NCBI GenBank assembly: GCA_913055675.1
Contig: CAJXKY010000019.1
Span: 1 to 41,196, forward strand
Length of the DNA: 41,196 nt
From: an uncultured Halanaerobiales bacterium
GTDB lineage: Bacteria > Bacillota > Halanaerobiia > Halanaerobiales > M55B127
Reading direction: 5' to 3'
Made by a program: the position numbers and the translations under genes. The notes under the pieces are model-generated. The model searched no databases and was not told the origin of the DNA. It was given only the letters and a program-made list of their open reading frames with translations. Within the stretch, counting starts at the first letter, position 1; each line of letters starts with the position of its first letter. Positions 6,065 to 14,798 of the stretch are shown here, in pieces.

Positions 6065-7951
6065 ATGAAATCATTGGGTGAAATTCTTTTAAGAAAAGAT
6101 GAAACTTCAGAGATTGTGATTGGTAATACAGCATTGGTTAGAGCAATGATTGAAGCCGGAACTAGGGTTGTAACTTCTTATCCGGGTTCACCAATGCCCG
6201 AAACTGCAGAAGCAATAAGAAGTATTTCTAAAGAACAAAGACCTTTCTATTTTGAATTTTCTACTAATGAAAAGGTTGCAACTGAAATTGCTTTTGGTGC
6301 TTCAGTAAACGGACATTTGTCTACAGTATTTTTTAAGAGTGTGGGTTTGAATGTAGCAGCAGATAGTTTTGTACAACTTGCCTTAATGAAGCTTAAAGGG
6401 GGAATGGTTGTTGTGATTGGTGATGACCCAGGAGCCAATTCCTCTCAGAATGAGCAGGATAATCGCCATTATGCACATCTTTCATATATACCAGTATTTG
6501 AACCATCCAATCCACAAGAAGTTTATGAATACTATAAAGAAGCTGCAAAATTATCGCAAGAAAAAGAAATGCCTGTAATTTTGAGATTAAGTACACATGT
6601 GTGTCATGCAAAACAGAAAGTTAATTTTTCTAGTTATAAACAACAAGAATTTGATAGTAAACCAAGATTTTCAAGTGAAAATGAAAATTATGTTCCGATT
6701 ACTTCTAAAGTTTTTCCTATGAAAAGAAGAGCTTTAAAAAGGATAAAAGATTTTAAATCATATTCCAATAAATCTGATTTGAATAAAATTATAGATAATG
6801 GTAATAAAGATAAAGGAATTATAACAATGGGGGTTCCATATCTTTCCTTAAGAGATGTAATGGAAGATATGGATAACAAACCTGATATTTTGAAATTAGG
6901 TATTATATATCCTCTGCCTGAAGATGTAATAATGGAATTTTTAAAAGAGCATAAAGAAGTAAAAATTCTAGAAGAACTTGATAATGTACTTGAAAAAGAT
7001 ATTAAAGCTTTAGCATTTGAGGAGAACATAGAGACCGAAATTATTGGAAAAAAGGATATAGATGACTGGATTAATGAATATACTCCAGATAAAGTTCAGG
7101 ATGTCATGTCAAAAACATGGCCGTCTTTATTTAAAAAAATTAATAGTAAAAATCATGAAAAAAATGTAGAAAATAGACCGGCTCAATTATGTCCGGGCTG
7201 TGGTCACAGGTCAGCATTTTATGCGATCAAAAAAGCTCTTTCTGAAGAAGATATAACTGTGGCTGATATTGGATGTCATACTTTAGGATTTTTACCTCCA
7301 TATGAGATGGGAGAAGTCCTATTATCGATGGGGCATTCTACTTCTACAGGTACTGGATTATCATTATTTAATGATAGTAGAAAGGTAGTTTCATTTTTAG
7401 GTGATTCTACAATGTTCCATGCTGGATTACCAGGGATCGTAAATGCAATTTTTAATGATCACAATTTGACATTAGTTATCATGGAAAACGGAACTACCGC
7501 TATGACTGGACATCAGAACCATCCAGGTACAGGTTCGAATTTTAATGAAGAAGTCCAGCCAATTCCTATAAAAGAAATGCTTAAAGGATTTGGAGTAAAG
7601 AATGTTTATGAAATAGATACTTACGCACAAACCAAACTTAAAGAAGTAATGGAGAAAGCCGTTGAAGAAGATGGTTTTAGTGTTGTTATAGCTACCCACC
7701 CATGTATGCTCAAGTTTACAAGAGAAGCTAGAAGTAAAGGGGCATATAAAGATAACAAAGTAGAGATTGATCAAGAAGTTTGTCATCAAATACATGAATG
7801 TGTAAAAGAATTTGGATGTCCTTCCTTTAGTATTACTGAAGAAGGCAAAGTATTTGTTAATAAAGATCTATGTATCGGAGATGGTTCATGTATACAAACT
7901 TGCCCGGTAGATGCTATTGGTCTTGAACAATCTAATGGGGGGAACAAATAA
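6065..7951 (+). CDS. iorA: Indolepyruvate:ferredoxin oxidoreductase, alpha subunit
   Basis: The 628-residue IorA subunit oxidatively decarboxylates aryl-pyruvates (from Phe, Tyr and Trp) to aryl-acetyl-CoA, passing electrons to ferredoxin in amino-acid fermentation. The N-terminal pyrimidine-binding part shows TSYPGSPMPETAE near residue 40. The thiamine-diphosphate-binding part has CPGCGHRSAFYA (near 378), GDSTMFHAG and MENGTTAMTGHQ. The C-terminus is a 2[4Fe-4S] ferredoxin-like domain, but both clusters lack the usual second cysteine: C573-HQI-HE-C579 has Ile576, and C603-IGD-GS-C609 has Asp606. The start ATG follows AAAGGGGAT. The stop overlaps the iorB start (TAATG), so the pair is translationally coupled. 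Family call is firm; substrate range is by homology. Confidence 0.95.
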   Translation: MKSLGEILLRKDETSEIVIGNTALVRAMIEAGTRVVTSYPGSPMPETAEAIRSISKEQRPFYFEFSTNEKVATEIAFGASVNGHLSTVFFKSVGLNVAADSFVQLALMKLKGGMVVVIGDDPGANSSQNEQDNRHYAHLSYIPVFEPSNPQEVYEYYKEAAKLSQEKEMPVILRLSTHVCHAKQKVNFSSYKQQEFDSKPRFSSENENYVPITSKVFPMKRRALKRIKDFKSYSNKSDLNKIIDNGNKDKGIITMGVPYLSLRDVMEDMDNKPDILKLGIIYPLPEDVIMEFLKEHKEVKILEELDNVLEKDIKALAFEENIETEIIGKKDIDDWINEYTPDKVQDVMSKTWPSLFKKINSKNHEKNVENRPAQLCPGCGHRSAFYAIKKALSEEDITVADIGCHTLGFLPPYEMGEVLLSMGHSTSTGTGLSLFNDSRKVVSFLGDSTMFHAGLPGIVNAIFNDHNLTLVIMENGTTAMTGHQNHPGTGSNFNEEVQPIPIKEMLKGFGVKNVYEIDTYAQTKLKEVMEKAVEEDGFSVVIATHPCMLKFTREARSKGAYKDNKVEIDQEVCHQIHECVKEFGCPSFSITEEGKVFVNKDLCIGDGSCIQTCPVDAIGLEQSNGGNK

Positions 7952-8535
7952 TGGCAAATAAGAAAAGAACAAATATATATATGATTGGTGTTGGAGGGCA
8001 AGGAATTGGTTTATTAAGTGAAGTTTTAATTCGTGCTGCTGATTATGCAGAATTAAATGTTAGAGGAGTTGATACTCACGGCCTTGCTCAAAGAGGTGGT
8101 ACAGTTCAATCGCAGTTAAGGATTGGGGAAGGAATATATTCTCCTTTAATTCAAAAAAATAGTGCTGATATAGTTATTGCGTTGGAAAGAACAGAAGCAC
8201 TTCGAGGAATCCAAAATTATCTGAAAGAAAAAGGAACTGTCATTTATTATAACACTTCTTGGCAAACTCTTGATGTTCGACTTGAGAACTCTGAAGAAGT
8301 GAGTGTGAATGATATAAATAGAGCTGCTAAAAAACTAGATGCAGAAATAATAAAAGTATATAAAGAAGATTTAAAAGAAACTCGCATGCAAAATGTAGTC
8401 TTGTTAGGGGAAATTGTACAAAATAATATATTGCCCGAAATTAAAAGACAACATTATATTAATGCTCTGCAAGATTTAATGACTGGTGACAAGTTAGATA
8501 AAAACATTGCCCTCTTTAAATCTTTAGTAAAATAA
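7951..8535 (+). CDS. iorB: Indolepyruvate:ferredoxin oxidoreductase, beta subunit
   Basis: The 194-residue IorB subunit is the gamma-type domain of 2-oxoacid:ferredoxin oxidoreductases and pairs with IorA to complete the enzyme, likely helping CoA binding. Typical features are GVGGQGIGLLSEVL at residues 13-26, GVDTHGLAQRGGTVQSQLRIG (about 40-60) and the ADIVIALE segment. Its length is normal. The start codon overlaps the iorA stop by one base. There is no terminator directly after it, but a separate promoter serves the next gene. Confidence 0.95.
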   Translation: MANKKRTNIYMIGVGGQGIGLLSEVLIRAADYAELNVRGVDTHGLAQRGGTVQSQLRIGEGIYSPLIQKNSADIVIALERTEALRGIQNYLKEKGTVIYYNTSWQTLDVRLENSEEVSVNDINRAAKKLDAEIIKVYKEDLKETRMQNVVLLGEIVQNNILPEIKRQHYINALQDLMTGDKLDKNIALFKSLVK

Positions 8536-8568
8536 TTAGTAAAAATGAATTTTAAATCAAACAAATGC

Positions 8569-8597
8569 TTGAAATTATTGAATTTTAAACTTATAAT
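8569..8597 (+). promoter_or_regulatory. Promoter of the diguanylate cyclase gene
   Basis: TTGAAA (8569-8574), a 17-base spacer and TATAAT (8592-8597) lie 32 bp before the ATG at 8630. Confidence 0.6.
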
Positions 8598-8629
8598 ATT
8601 ATAAATAGTTATGAAATAGGAGCTTAAAA

Positions 8630-10411
8630 ATGGATAAAACTACTGAATTGGCTCAAAAAAATAAAAAACTAAATAAAAGAATTAAAGAGCTGAATGATAA
8701 CTTTGCCCAAATAATTGAATTCACCAACAAGCTTAATGAATTGAGTATAAAAAAGAAAAATGTATTTTGGTCAAAGTTATTAAATACTGCTATGGGTTTG
8801 ATTAAAAAGGCTGATTTTGGTAGTGTCTATAAATATTCTGAAGGTCAAGTTGAATTTATAGATACAGTAGGCCATAATCTTAATTTACTAAGAAACTTAG
8901 ATATAGATGAAAAAATTTTTCAACTTTCAGATAGGATTAATCAAGTTACAATTATTGATGAAGTAATTAATCATACAAAAGATCTTACTGATGATACTAA
9001 TGCAAAAATAGCCGTGGCTTCAAAAGATATTAAAACTTCAATAACTTTTGATCTGTATTTTAAATATGAGGCTGTAGGAGGAATAACCTTAGACATTAAG
9101 AAGGGTAGTTCAGAATATTTTGATGAAAATGATAAAAAGATTTTAAATTATTTATTAAATATTACAGAGGCTTTTTATAGAAAAGACGCTGAACAAAGAT
9201 TGAAAGAACATCAAGCATATTTCCAACAATTATTCGATGAATCAACAGAAGCAATCGCGTTATTAAATAATAGAAGTAATATAATTAAAGCAAATAAAAC
9301 ATTCGAAGAAGTTTTTAATTATAAAGCTGAGGAAATTAAAGGCAAAAATATAGATGATTTAATTACTCCTGAAGAAAAGCGTGAAGAAGGAATTAAAAAC
9401 ACTAATAAAAATATTGCAGGAAAAGAAGTAAAACTAGAAACAGTAAGAAAAACAAAAAATGGGGAAAGAATTAATGTCTCAATACATTCGTTCCCGATTA
9501 AATTAGATAAAGGTCAAATTGGAATATATGCAATCTATAACGATATAACTGCTCGAAAAGAAACCGAAAAAAAATTAAAAAAACAAAAAGCATATTTCCA
9601 ACAATTATTTGATGAATCTACTGAAGCAATAGCCTTATTAGATAACGATAATAATATTTTAAAAATTAATAAAAAATTTGAAAAAGTATTTAAATATACA
9701 AATGATGAAGCGAAAGGTGAAGATATTGATTCCTTAATTGTTCCAAGCGATAAAAAAGAAGAAGGAGTAAAATACACAAATCAAGTAATTAATAATGAAG
9801 ATATTAAAAAAGAATCAGTTAGAAAAACAAAAAATGGGGATAAAATTTTTGTTTCAATTCATGCCTTTCCTATTAAATTGGATGAAGGACAGATTGGAAT
9901 ATATGCAATCTATAATGATATATCACAACGTAAAAAGGAAGAAAAAAAGATAAAATATCTTTCGTTTCATGATCAAATGACTGGACTATATAACAGAAGA
10001 TATTTTGAAAACGAAATGGATAGATTGAACAAATCTAGAAAATTACCAATAAGTATTATCATGTCTGATATAAATAGTTTAAAAAAGGTTAATGACCGAT
10101 ATGGTCATGCTACTGGTGATCAATATATAAAAAAAGTAGCTTATCAAATAAAAAATGCTGTAAGAAAGAGTGACATTTTAGCTAGAGTTGGCGGAGATGA
10201 ATTTGCAATACTTTTACCTTATACTAATGAAGAGGAAGTTAAAGAAATTGAAAAAAGAATTCAAATTAATGTGAATAATTTAGATAAAAAGGTCCATTAT
10301 CCTGTGGGGATTTCAACTGGTTATGCAGTTAAAAAAAGCAAAAATGATGAATTAAAAGATGTTTTTAAAAGGGCAGACTACGAGATGTATAAAATGAAAT
10401 GTAGATGTTAA
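8630..10411 (+). CDS. GAF-PAS-PAS-GGDEF diguanylate cyclase
   Basis: This 593-residue soluble protein should make c-di-GMP from two GTP. An N-terminal coiled coil (1-45) is followed by a GAF-like domain (about 50-185), two PAS domains (about 197-316 and 322-441) and a C-terminal GGDEF domain (about 445-590). The active site GGDEF is intact at 521-525. RKSD lies five residues before it, an ideal inhibitory I-site RxxD, so product inhibition is expected. The two PAS copies are nearly the same, with a 125-residue period, showing a recent internal duplication. No membrane segment is seen, so it senses an internal signal. Its own promoter and terminator make it a single-gene unit. It sits 3 kb from the HD-GYP gene and 4.5 kb from the c-di-GMP riboswitches. 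Confidence 0.92.
   Translation: MDKTTELAQKNKKLNKRIKELNDNFAQIIEFTNKLNELSIKKKNVFWSKLLNTAMGLIKKADFGSVYKYSEGQVEFIDTVGHNLNLLRNLDIDEKIFQLSDRINQVTIIDEVINHTKDLTDDTNAKIAVASKDIKTSITFDLYFKYEAVGGITLDIKKGSSEYFDENDKKILNYLLNITEAFYRKDAEQRLKEHQAYFQQLFDESTEAIALLNNRSNIIKANKTFEEVFNYKAEEIKGKNIDDLITPEEKREEGIKNTNKNIAGKEVKLETVRKTKNGERINVSIHSFPIKLDKGQIGIYAIYNDITARKETEKKLKKQKAYFQQLFDESTEAIALLDNDNNILKINKKFEKVFKYTNDEAKGEDIDSLIVPSDKKEEGVKYTNQVINNEDIKKESVRKTKNGDKIFVSIHAFPIKLDEGQIGIYAIYNDISQRKKEEKKIKYLSFHDQMTGLYNRRYFENEMDRLNKSRKLPISIIMSDINSLKKVNDRYGHATGDQYIKKVAYQIKNAVRKSDILARVGGDEFAILLPYTNEEEVKEIEKRIQINVNNLDKKVHYPVGISTGYAVKKSKNDELKDVFKRADYEMYKMKCRC
9215..9965 (+). repeat. Internal tandem duplication of a PAS domain
   Basis: Two consecutive 375-bp units share long identical stretches. 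Each opens with GCATATTTCCAACAATTATT and ends with a segment encoding GQIGIYAIYNDI. The in-frame period is 125 codons. Confidence 0.85.
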
Positions 10412-10415
10412 TTTC

Positions 10416-10461
10416 AAGAGAGCCATATTATTTTTATAAACTAATATGGCTCTCTTTATTT
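10416..10461 (+). terminator. Terminator after the diguanylate cyclase gene
   Basis: A 15-bp inverted repeat (arm AAGAGAGCCATATTA and its complement) with an 11-base loop is followed by TTTATTTATT. Confidence 0.85.
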
Positions 10462-10741
10462 ATTGTAAAAATAACAGATTTTTTATTAAAAATGCACTAA
10501 ATTAAGAATCTGGTTTTAAACCATTTTTAGATAAATAAATTCAAATTATTCTTAAAGTAAGTTGCATAGATATTAGGTCCAATTGATATTTTGTAGTTTT
10601 AGAATCTATTTTCTAATAGAATAGGTATGTTTTTACATATTATTCATTCATTATGAAAACATTTAAAAAGGAAAATATTACTGAATATGGATTTGATAAT
10701 GGTAAAAAAGTATAACTTATAGAATAAGCGAATAGATTTGG

Positions 10742-10885
10742 TTTGACAAACGCTAACTTAACTATTTTAAAAACAAAAAAGCTAAAGCTGTTATATTTTC
10801 AACTTTAAATGTGCTTTGTAGAGAACTTAACTTTCAAACTAGAGATATTTTAGTATATAGAAGTAATGAAAAAAATGAAAAATAG
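10742..10885 (+). pseudogene. Remnant of an Xre/Cro-family regulator
   Basis: The frame ending at TAG 10885 encodes FSTLNVLCRELNFQTRDIL followed by VYRSNEKNEK. This closely resembles the C-terminal half of short Xre-type regulators, which typically read LCxxLNCQPGDILEY. The preceding helix (NRFGLTNANLTILK) is in another frame, and no start codon or SD remains. I read it as a gene broken by frameshift and loss of its N-terminus. Confidence 0.6.
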
Positions 10886-10903
10886 ATAATAATCTTGATT
10901 ACA

Positions 10904-10931
10904 TTGATAATATTTATATTTATGTTATAAT
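10904..10931 (+). promoter_or_regulatory. Promoter of the nitronate monooxygenase gene
   Basis: TTGATA (10904-10909), a 16-base spacer and TATAAT (10926-10931) lie about 50 bp before the ATG. Confidence 0.55.
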
Positions 10932-10979
10932 TAATCATGTTCGAATTTAAATAAATATTTTAACAAGGAGAATAACACA

Positions 10980-11918
10980 ATGAAGTTTCCGAAATTAAAA
11001 ATAGGTAATTTAACACCTAAATACCCAATTATTCAAGGTGGAATGGCAATTAGAATTTCTATGGCTGAATTAGCTAGTGCAGTTGCTAATGAAGGTGGAA
11101 TTGGAGTAATTGCAGGTACAGCTTTACCAGTTGAGGAATTAAAAAGAGAAATAAAGAAGGCTAAAAATAAAACAGATGGAATTCTAGGTGTAAATATAAT
11201 GTTTGCCGCTCGTGAATTTAAGAAATTATTAAAAGGTTCAATTGAAGCAGGTATAGATCTTATAATATCTGGAGCAGGTTTTTCTAGAGATATGTTTACT
11301 ATTGGACAAGAATATGATGTTCCTGTAGTACCGATTGTTTCTTCTTTAAGATTGGCAAAAATATCTGAAAAACTAGGGGCTGCAGCCATTGTTATAGAAG
11401 GTGGAAATGCTGGCGGTCATCTAGGTACAGAAGAAGATGCACTACCTTTAATTGAAAAAATCAAAGACAAGATTAATATACCAGTAATAGGGGCAGGAGA
11501 TATTGTTACCCCAGAAGATATTGATAATATGTTTAAATTAGGTTTAGATGGGGTACAGATGGGTACAAGATTTTTAGCAAGTGAAGAAGCAAATATTGCT
11601 GATAACTTCAAAGAACTTTGTGTAAATGCAGAAAAAGAAGATATTGTGAGAATAATGAGTTCGGTTGGATTACCCGCAAATGCGATTAGAACCCGATTTA
11701 CTGAATTAATTAAAGAAGATAAAGCTCCTAAACCAGTTAGTTGTAATAAATGCTTAAAGAAATGTACTGAAAAATTCTGTATTAGAGATGCTTTACTTAA
11801 AGGTCGAAAAGGTGATCTTGAAGAGGGAGTATTTTTTACTGGTGAAGGTATGTGGAAAGTTGATGAAATTCTTTCAGTAAAAGAAATATTTAAACGAATA
11901 AAAAATTATAATAGTTAA
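10980..11918 (+). CDS. Nitronate monooxygenase / 2-nitropropane dioxygenase family flavoprotein
   Basis: This 312-residue FMN-binding TIM-barrel protein begins with PIIQGGMAIRIS (residues 17-28), the family's flavin-binding start. It continues with GGIGVIAG, the glycine-rich EGGNAGGHLG and the phosphate-binding GAGDIV...GVQMGTRFLAS. Relatives include nitronate monooxygenases and the enoyl-ACP reductase FabK, and sequence alone does not separate them well. The C-terminus carries a cysteine group (CNKCLKKCTEKFC, about 255-267), seen in many clostridial members and possibly a metal or Fe-S site. It is transcribed alone, with promoter and terminator visible. It is not next to fatty-acid synthesis genes, so FabK function is less likely. 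Confidence 0.85.
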   Translation: MKFPKLKIGNLTPKYPIIQGGMAIRISMAELASAVANEGGIGVIAGTALPVEELKREIKKAKNKTDGILGVNIMFAAREFKKLLKGSIEAGIDLIISGAGFSRDMFTIGQEYDVPVVPIVSSLRLAKISEKLGAAAIVIEGGNAGGHLGTEEDALPLIEKIKDKINIPVIGAGDIVTPEDIDNMFKLGLDGVQMGTRFLASEEANIADNFKELCVNAEKEDIVRIMSSVGLPANAIRTRFTELIKEDKAPKPVSCNKCLKKCTEKFCIRDALLKGRKGDLEEGVFFTGEGMWKVDEILSVKEIFKRIKNYNS

Positions 11919-11921
11919 AAC

Positions 11922-11951
11922 AATTGGCCAGTTTATACTGGCCAATTTTTT
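11922..11951 (+). terminator. Terminator after the nitronate monooxygenase gene
   Basis: AATTGGCCAG, a six-base loop, CTGGCCAATT and a seven-T tract. Confidence 0.9.
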
Positions 11952-12057
11952 TACTATCATAAAAATCTATAAATTGAAAATAAAAAAAGGATTATTAAAA
12001 AAAACATCAAAATGATAATATATAAAGTATTTATACAAAATTTATAGGGTGATAAAA

Positions 12058-13179
12058 GTGAGAAATAAAATATATTATGATGTCATTATTGTTGGAGGTG
12101 GACCAGCTGGTTCAACAGCTGCTTATCAACTTAATAAATTAGGTTATGACGTATTGTTGTTAGATAAAAAGGAATTCCCACGTCCGAAATTATGTGGAGG
12201 TTTAATAACACAAAAAACCTTAAATATATTACTGGATATATTTGACTTTAAATTAAGTGATTTAAAAAGTCAGGGAATAATTGACTATGTTGCAGAATCT
12301 TATCAAATATATTATAAGGACAAACTGATAACCACCAATAATTTGGAAAATGAATTTAATTTAGTAAAAAGAATACAGTATGATAATTATCTATTTAATT
12401 TAGCTAAACAGTCTGGTGTCAAAGTAATTGATGGCATAAAAGTAATTGGTATAAATTTTGCATCTAATACTGTGAAAACTGAGAAAGGAAAAGAATATAC
12501 TTCGCGGTTTATAATAGGAGCTGATGGAGTAAACAGTATCGTAAGAAAACAAATGATAGATAAAATTAATACTAAACAAATACAACACATTAAAAAAGGT
12601 GAAGCATTGGCTATTGAAACATTAGTCCCACGTAATAAGATATCTAGAAATATAGATAGCCCTATTATATATTTTGGTATTATTAATTATGGCTATGGGT
12701 GGATTTTTCCAAAAAGTGATTCGCTAACGATAGGTTTGGGTGGCTTGCAAAACAAGAATGAAAATTTCATAGATATTTTTAATGATTTTTTAAAACTTTT
12801 AAACTTACAGGATTATAAGATTAATAAAAAAGGTTGGTATATACCTTTTGGTAATTTTCTAAAAGCTCCGATTTATAAAAATACATTCTTAATTGGTGAT
12901 GCAGCTAATTTAGCAGACCCTTTAACTGGTGAAGGAATTTATTATGCTCATAAGAGTGCTCAAATTGCAACTGAAGTTATTGATAAAAAAGAAAAAGTAA
13001 GTATAAACCATGTTGAAGAATACAAAAAGAGGATTAATAATGAAATTATTCTAAATCTGAATAGAGCGAAGTTTTATAGAAACTTATTATGGGGTACACC
13101 TGATATTTTACAGAGGTTATTAATTAGGGTAAGTTCTAAATACTTTCATAAAAAAATAACAATGATGATTCAGGAATGA
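12058..13179 (+). CDS. FAD-dependent oxidoreductase, geranylgeranyl reductase family
   Basis: This 373-residue protein has the N-terminal dinucleotide fold DVIIVGGGPAGSTAA (about residues 6-20), the family block KLCGGLIT near 45, GADGVNSIVRK near 155 and the FAD-closing GDAANLADPLTGEGI near 285. Relatives saturate isoprenoid chains or act as general flavin dehydrogenases, and the substrate here is unknown. I start at GTG 12058: the in-frame GTG at 12049 lies inside AGGGTGAT, which is the SD for 12058. The amylase gene follows 74 bp later without a terminator, but a functional link is not obvious. Confidence 0.82.
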   Translation: MRNKIYYDVIIVGGGPAGSTAAYQLNKLGYDVLLLDKKEFPRPKLCGGLITQKTLNILLDIFDFKLSDLKSQGIIDYVAESYQIYYKDKLITTNNLENEFNLVKRIQYDNYLFNLAKQSGVKVIDGIKVIGINFASNTVKTEKGKEYTSRFIIGADGVNSIVRKQMIDKINTKQIQHIKKGEALAIETLVPRNKISRNIDSPIIYFGIINYGYGWIFPKSDSLTIGLGGLQNKNENFIDIFNDFLKLLNLQDYKINKKGWYIPFGNFLKAPIYKNTFLIGDAANLADPLTGEGIYYAHKSAQIATEVIDKKEKVSINHVEEYKKRINNEIILNLNRAKFYRNLLWGTPDILQRLLIRVSSKYFHKKITMMIQE

Positions 13180-13253
13180 GGAGAAGAGAAATAGTAAGTA
13201 TGTATCTGAACAATTAAAATTATACATTATTATTTTACAGAAAGGTGAAAAAT

Positions 13254-14669
13254 ATGGATAATGAGATATTACTACAAGCCTTTTATTGGGAAATGTGTAC
13301 TACTACATATAAAGAAAATTTCCCAAAGGAATGTGATTTGTGGAATTTATTAGGGGAAATGAGTGATAAATTAGTAGATATAGGTTTTACTTCTATTTGG
13401 ATACCTCCTGCCACTAAAGGTGGAGCAGGATTTAAGGATGTTGGGTATGGAGTATATGATTTATGGGATCTTGGTGAGTTTAATCAAAAAGGATCTAAAA
13501 GAACTAAATATGGGACCAAAAAAGAATTATTAAAAGCTCTTAAAGAGCTCCATAATAACAATTTAAAAGTTTATTTTGATGCTGTTTTAAATCACAGATT
13601 TGGAGCTGATGAAACTGAAATCGTAGAATTAAAAGATGGCAGCAAAGCTGAAGTTTGGACTAAATTTAACTTTCCAGGCAGAGAAGATAAATACAGTAGT
13701 TACAAATTAACTTGGAGATGTTTTGATGGGGTTGATTGGAATGAAAGATCAGAAGAGATAGGAAAATATCTTTTTGAAGGTAAAGATTGGGATTGGTCCT
13801 ATGGTGAAGATTTATTAATGGGGGCAGATTTAGATTATAATGATACAAAAGTTAAAGAAGATGTAATAAAATGGGGTAAATGGATTATTAATGATTTAAA
13901 TTTTGATGGATTTAGGTTAGATGCTGCAAAACATATTGATAATGGTTTTATTTCATATTTTATTAATAAAGTAAATAATAGCAGCGAAAAAGAAGTATTC
14001 TTTGGTGGAGAGGCTTGGATTGAGGACCAGGGTACTTTGGTAGATTATTTAAATCAAATTAATGTTGGCAATTACAAAGTATTTGATTATCCTCTGCGCT
14101 CAATATTTACAAAAATGAAAAATAGAAATATAGATATGAATATATTGAAAGATAGAGGTTTAGTTAATCAACAAGGTTATAAAAATAAGGCAATAACTTT
14201 TGTGGATACTCATGATACTGATAGAGATGAATTAGATGATAATATAGAATCAATCTCTCATTATAAATATCAAGCGTACTGCTATATTTTAATGAGAGAA
14301 GAGGGCTTACCAACAATATATTGGAAAGATTATTTTACCAGAAAGATGTCTAAAAACCTTAATGATTTAATAAAGGCTCGAAAAAAGTATGCGTATGGGA
14401 AAAGTTATGAGAGTAAAGCTACTGATGAGAACACCTATTGTTATATTAGGGAAGGGCTAGATGAAAAAACGGGACTGGTAATGTTAATAACTATTGATAA
14501 AAGTGGTGATAAAATATTCAAAGAAATTGATTCGAAAAACTCTAATACTATTTACTATGATATTTCTGGTAATGTAAAACACACAGTAACGACTAATGAA
14601 AATGGGATTGGCAAATTTCCAGTAAAAGCTACCGAAAATGAAGGCTGGTCTGTTTGGGTAAAAAAATAA
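13254..14669 (+). CDS. Cytoplasmic alpha-amylase (GH13)
   Basis: This 471-residue glycoside hydrolase cleaves alpha-1,4-glucans. It opens with ILLQAFYWEM, typical of the cytoplasmic amylase subfamily, and lacks a signal peptide, so it probably acts on stored glycogen or imported maltodextrins. The GH13 blocks are present: FDAVLNHRFGA, GFRLDAAKHI with nucleophile D223, GGEAW with acid/base E253, and FVDTHDTD with D321. A C-terminal beta-sandwich ends with GWSVWVKK. The start is ATG 13254 with AAAGGTG upstream; the in-frame GTG at 13245 lies inside that SD. A terminator follows. Confidence 0.94.
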   Translation: MDNEILLQAFYWEMCTTTYKENFPKECDLWNLLGEMSDKLVDIGFTSIWIPPATKGGAGFKDVGYGVYDLWDLGEFNQKGSKRTKYGTKKELLKALKELHNNNLKVYFDAVLNHRFGADETEIVELKDGSKAEVWTKFNFPGREDKYSSYKLTWRCFDGVDWNERSEEIGKYLFEGKDWDWSYGEDLLMGADLDYNDTKVKEDVIKWGKWIINDLNFDGFRLDAAKHIDNGFISYFINKVNNSSEKEVFFGGEAWIEDQGTLVDYLNQINVGNYKVFDYPLRSIFTKMKNRNIDMNILKDRGLVNQQGYKNKAITFVDTHDTDRDELDDNIESISHYKYQAYCYILMREEGLPTIYWKDYFTRKMSKNLNDLIKARKKYAYGKSYESKATDENTYCYIREGLDEKTGLVMLITIDKSGDKIFKEIDSKNSNTIYYDISGNVKHTVTTNENGIGKFPVKATENEGWSVWVKK

Positions 14670-14680
14670 TATCTTTATTA

Positions 14681-14705
14681 AATCACCCTTATAGGGTGAT
14701 TTTTA
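14681..14705 (+). terminator. Terminator after the amylase gene
   Basis: AATCACCCT, a three-base loop, AGGGTGATT and a T-tract. Confidence 0.85.
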
Positions 14706-14713
14706 AATTTTAA

Positions 14714-14779
14714 TTGATTTTATATATATTTAGTTATATAATGAATACATAGTCATATGAAGATGAATTCACATTCATG
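14714..14779 (+). promoter_or_regulatory. Promoter and putative TetR operator of the exporter operon
   Basis: TTGATT (14714-14719), a 17-base spacer and TATAAT (14737-14742) are a near-consensus promoter. Just downstream, ATGAA-TTCACA-TTCAT (14764-14779) is an inverted repeat, with related ATGAATACATAGTCAT before it. TetR-type repressors commonly bind palindromes placed this way ahead of their own operon. Confidence 0.55.
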
Positions 14780-14798
14780 TAAAAGTGGGGGAGCCAAA

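Larger units (their letters stand above)
10462..10979 (+). other. AT-rich gap holding a regulator remnant and the next promoter
   Basis: There is no intact gene. The right half contains the decayed Xre-type fragment (10742-10885), then the promoter and SD (AAGGAG) of the nitronate monooxygenase gene. Confidence 0.5.

Noticed and set aside
6247..7029. Minus-strand frames opposite iorA
   Set aside because: They are mirror translations of a strongly conserved gene, with no start signals.
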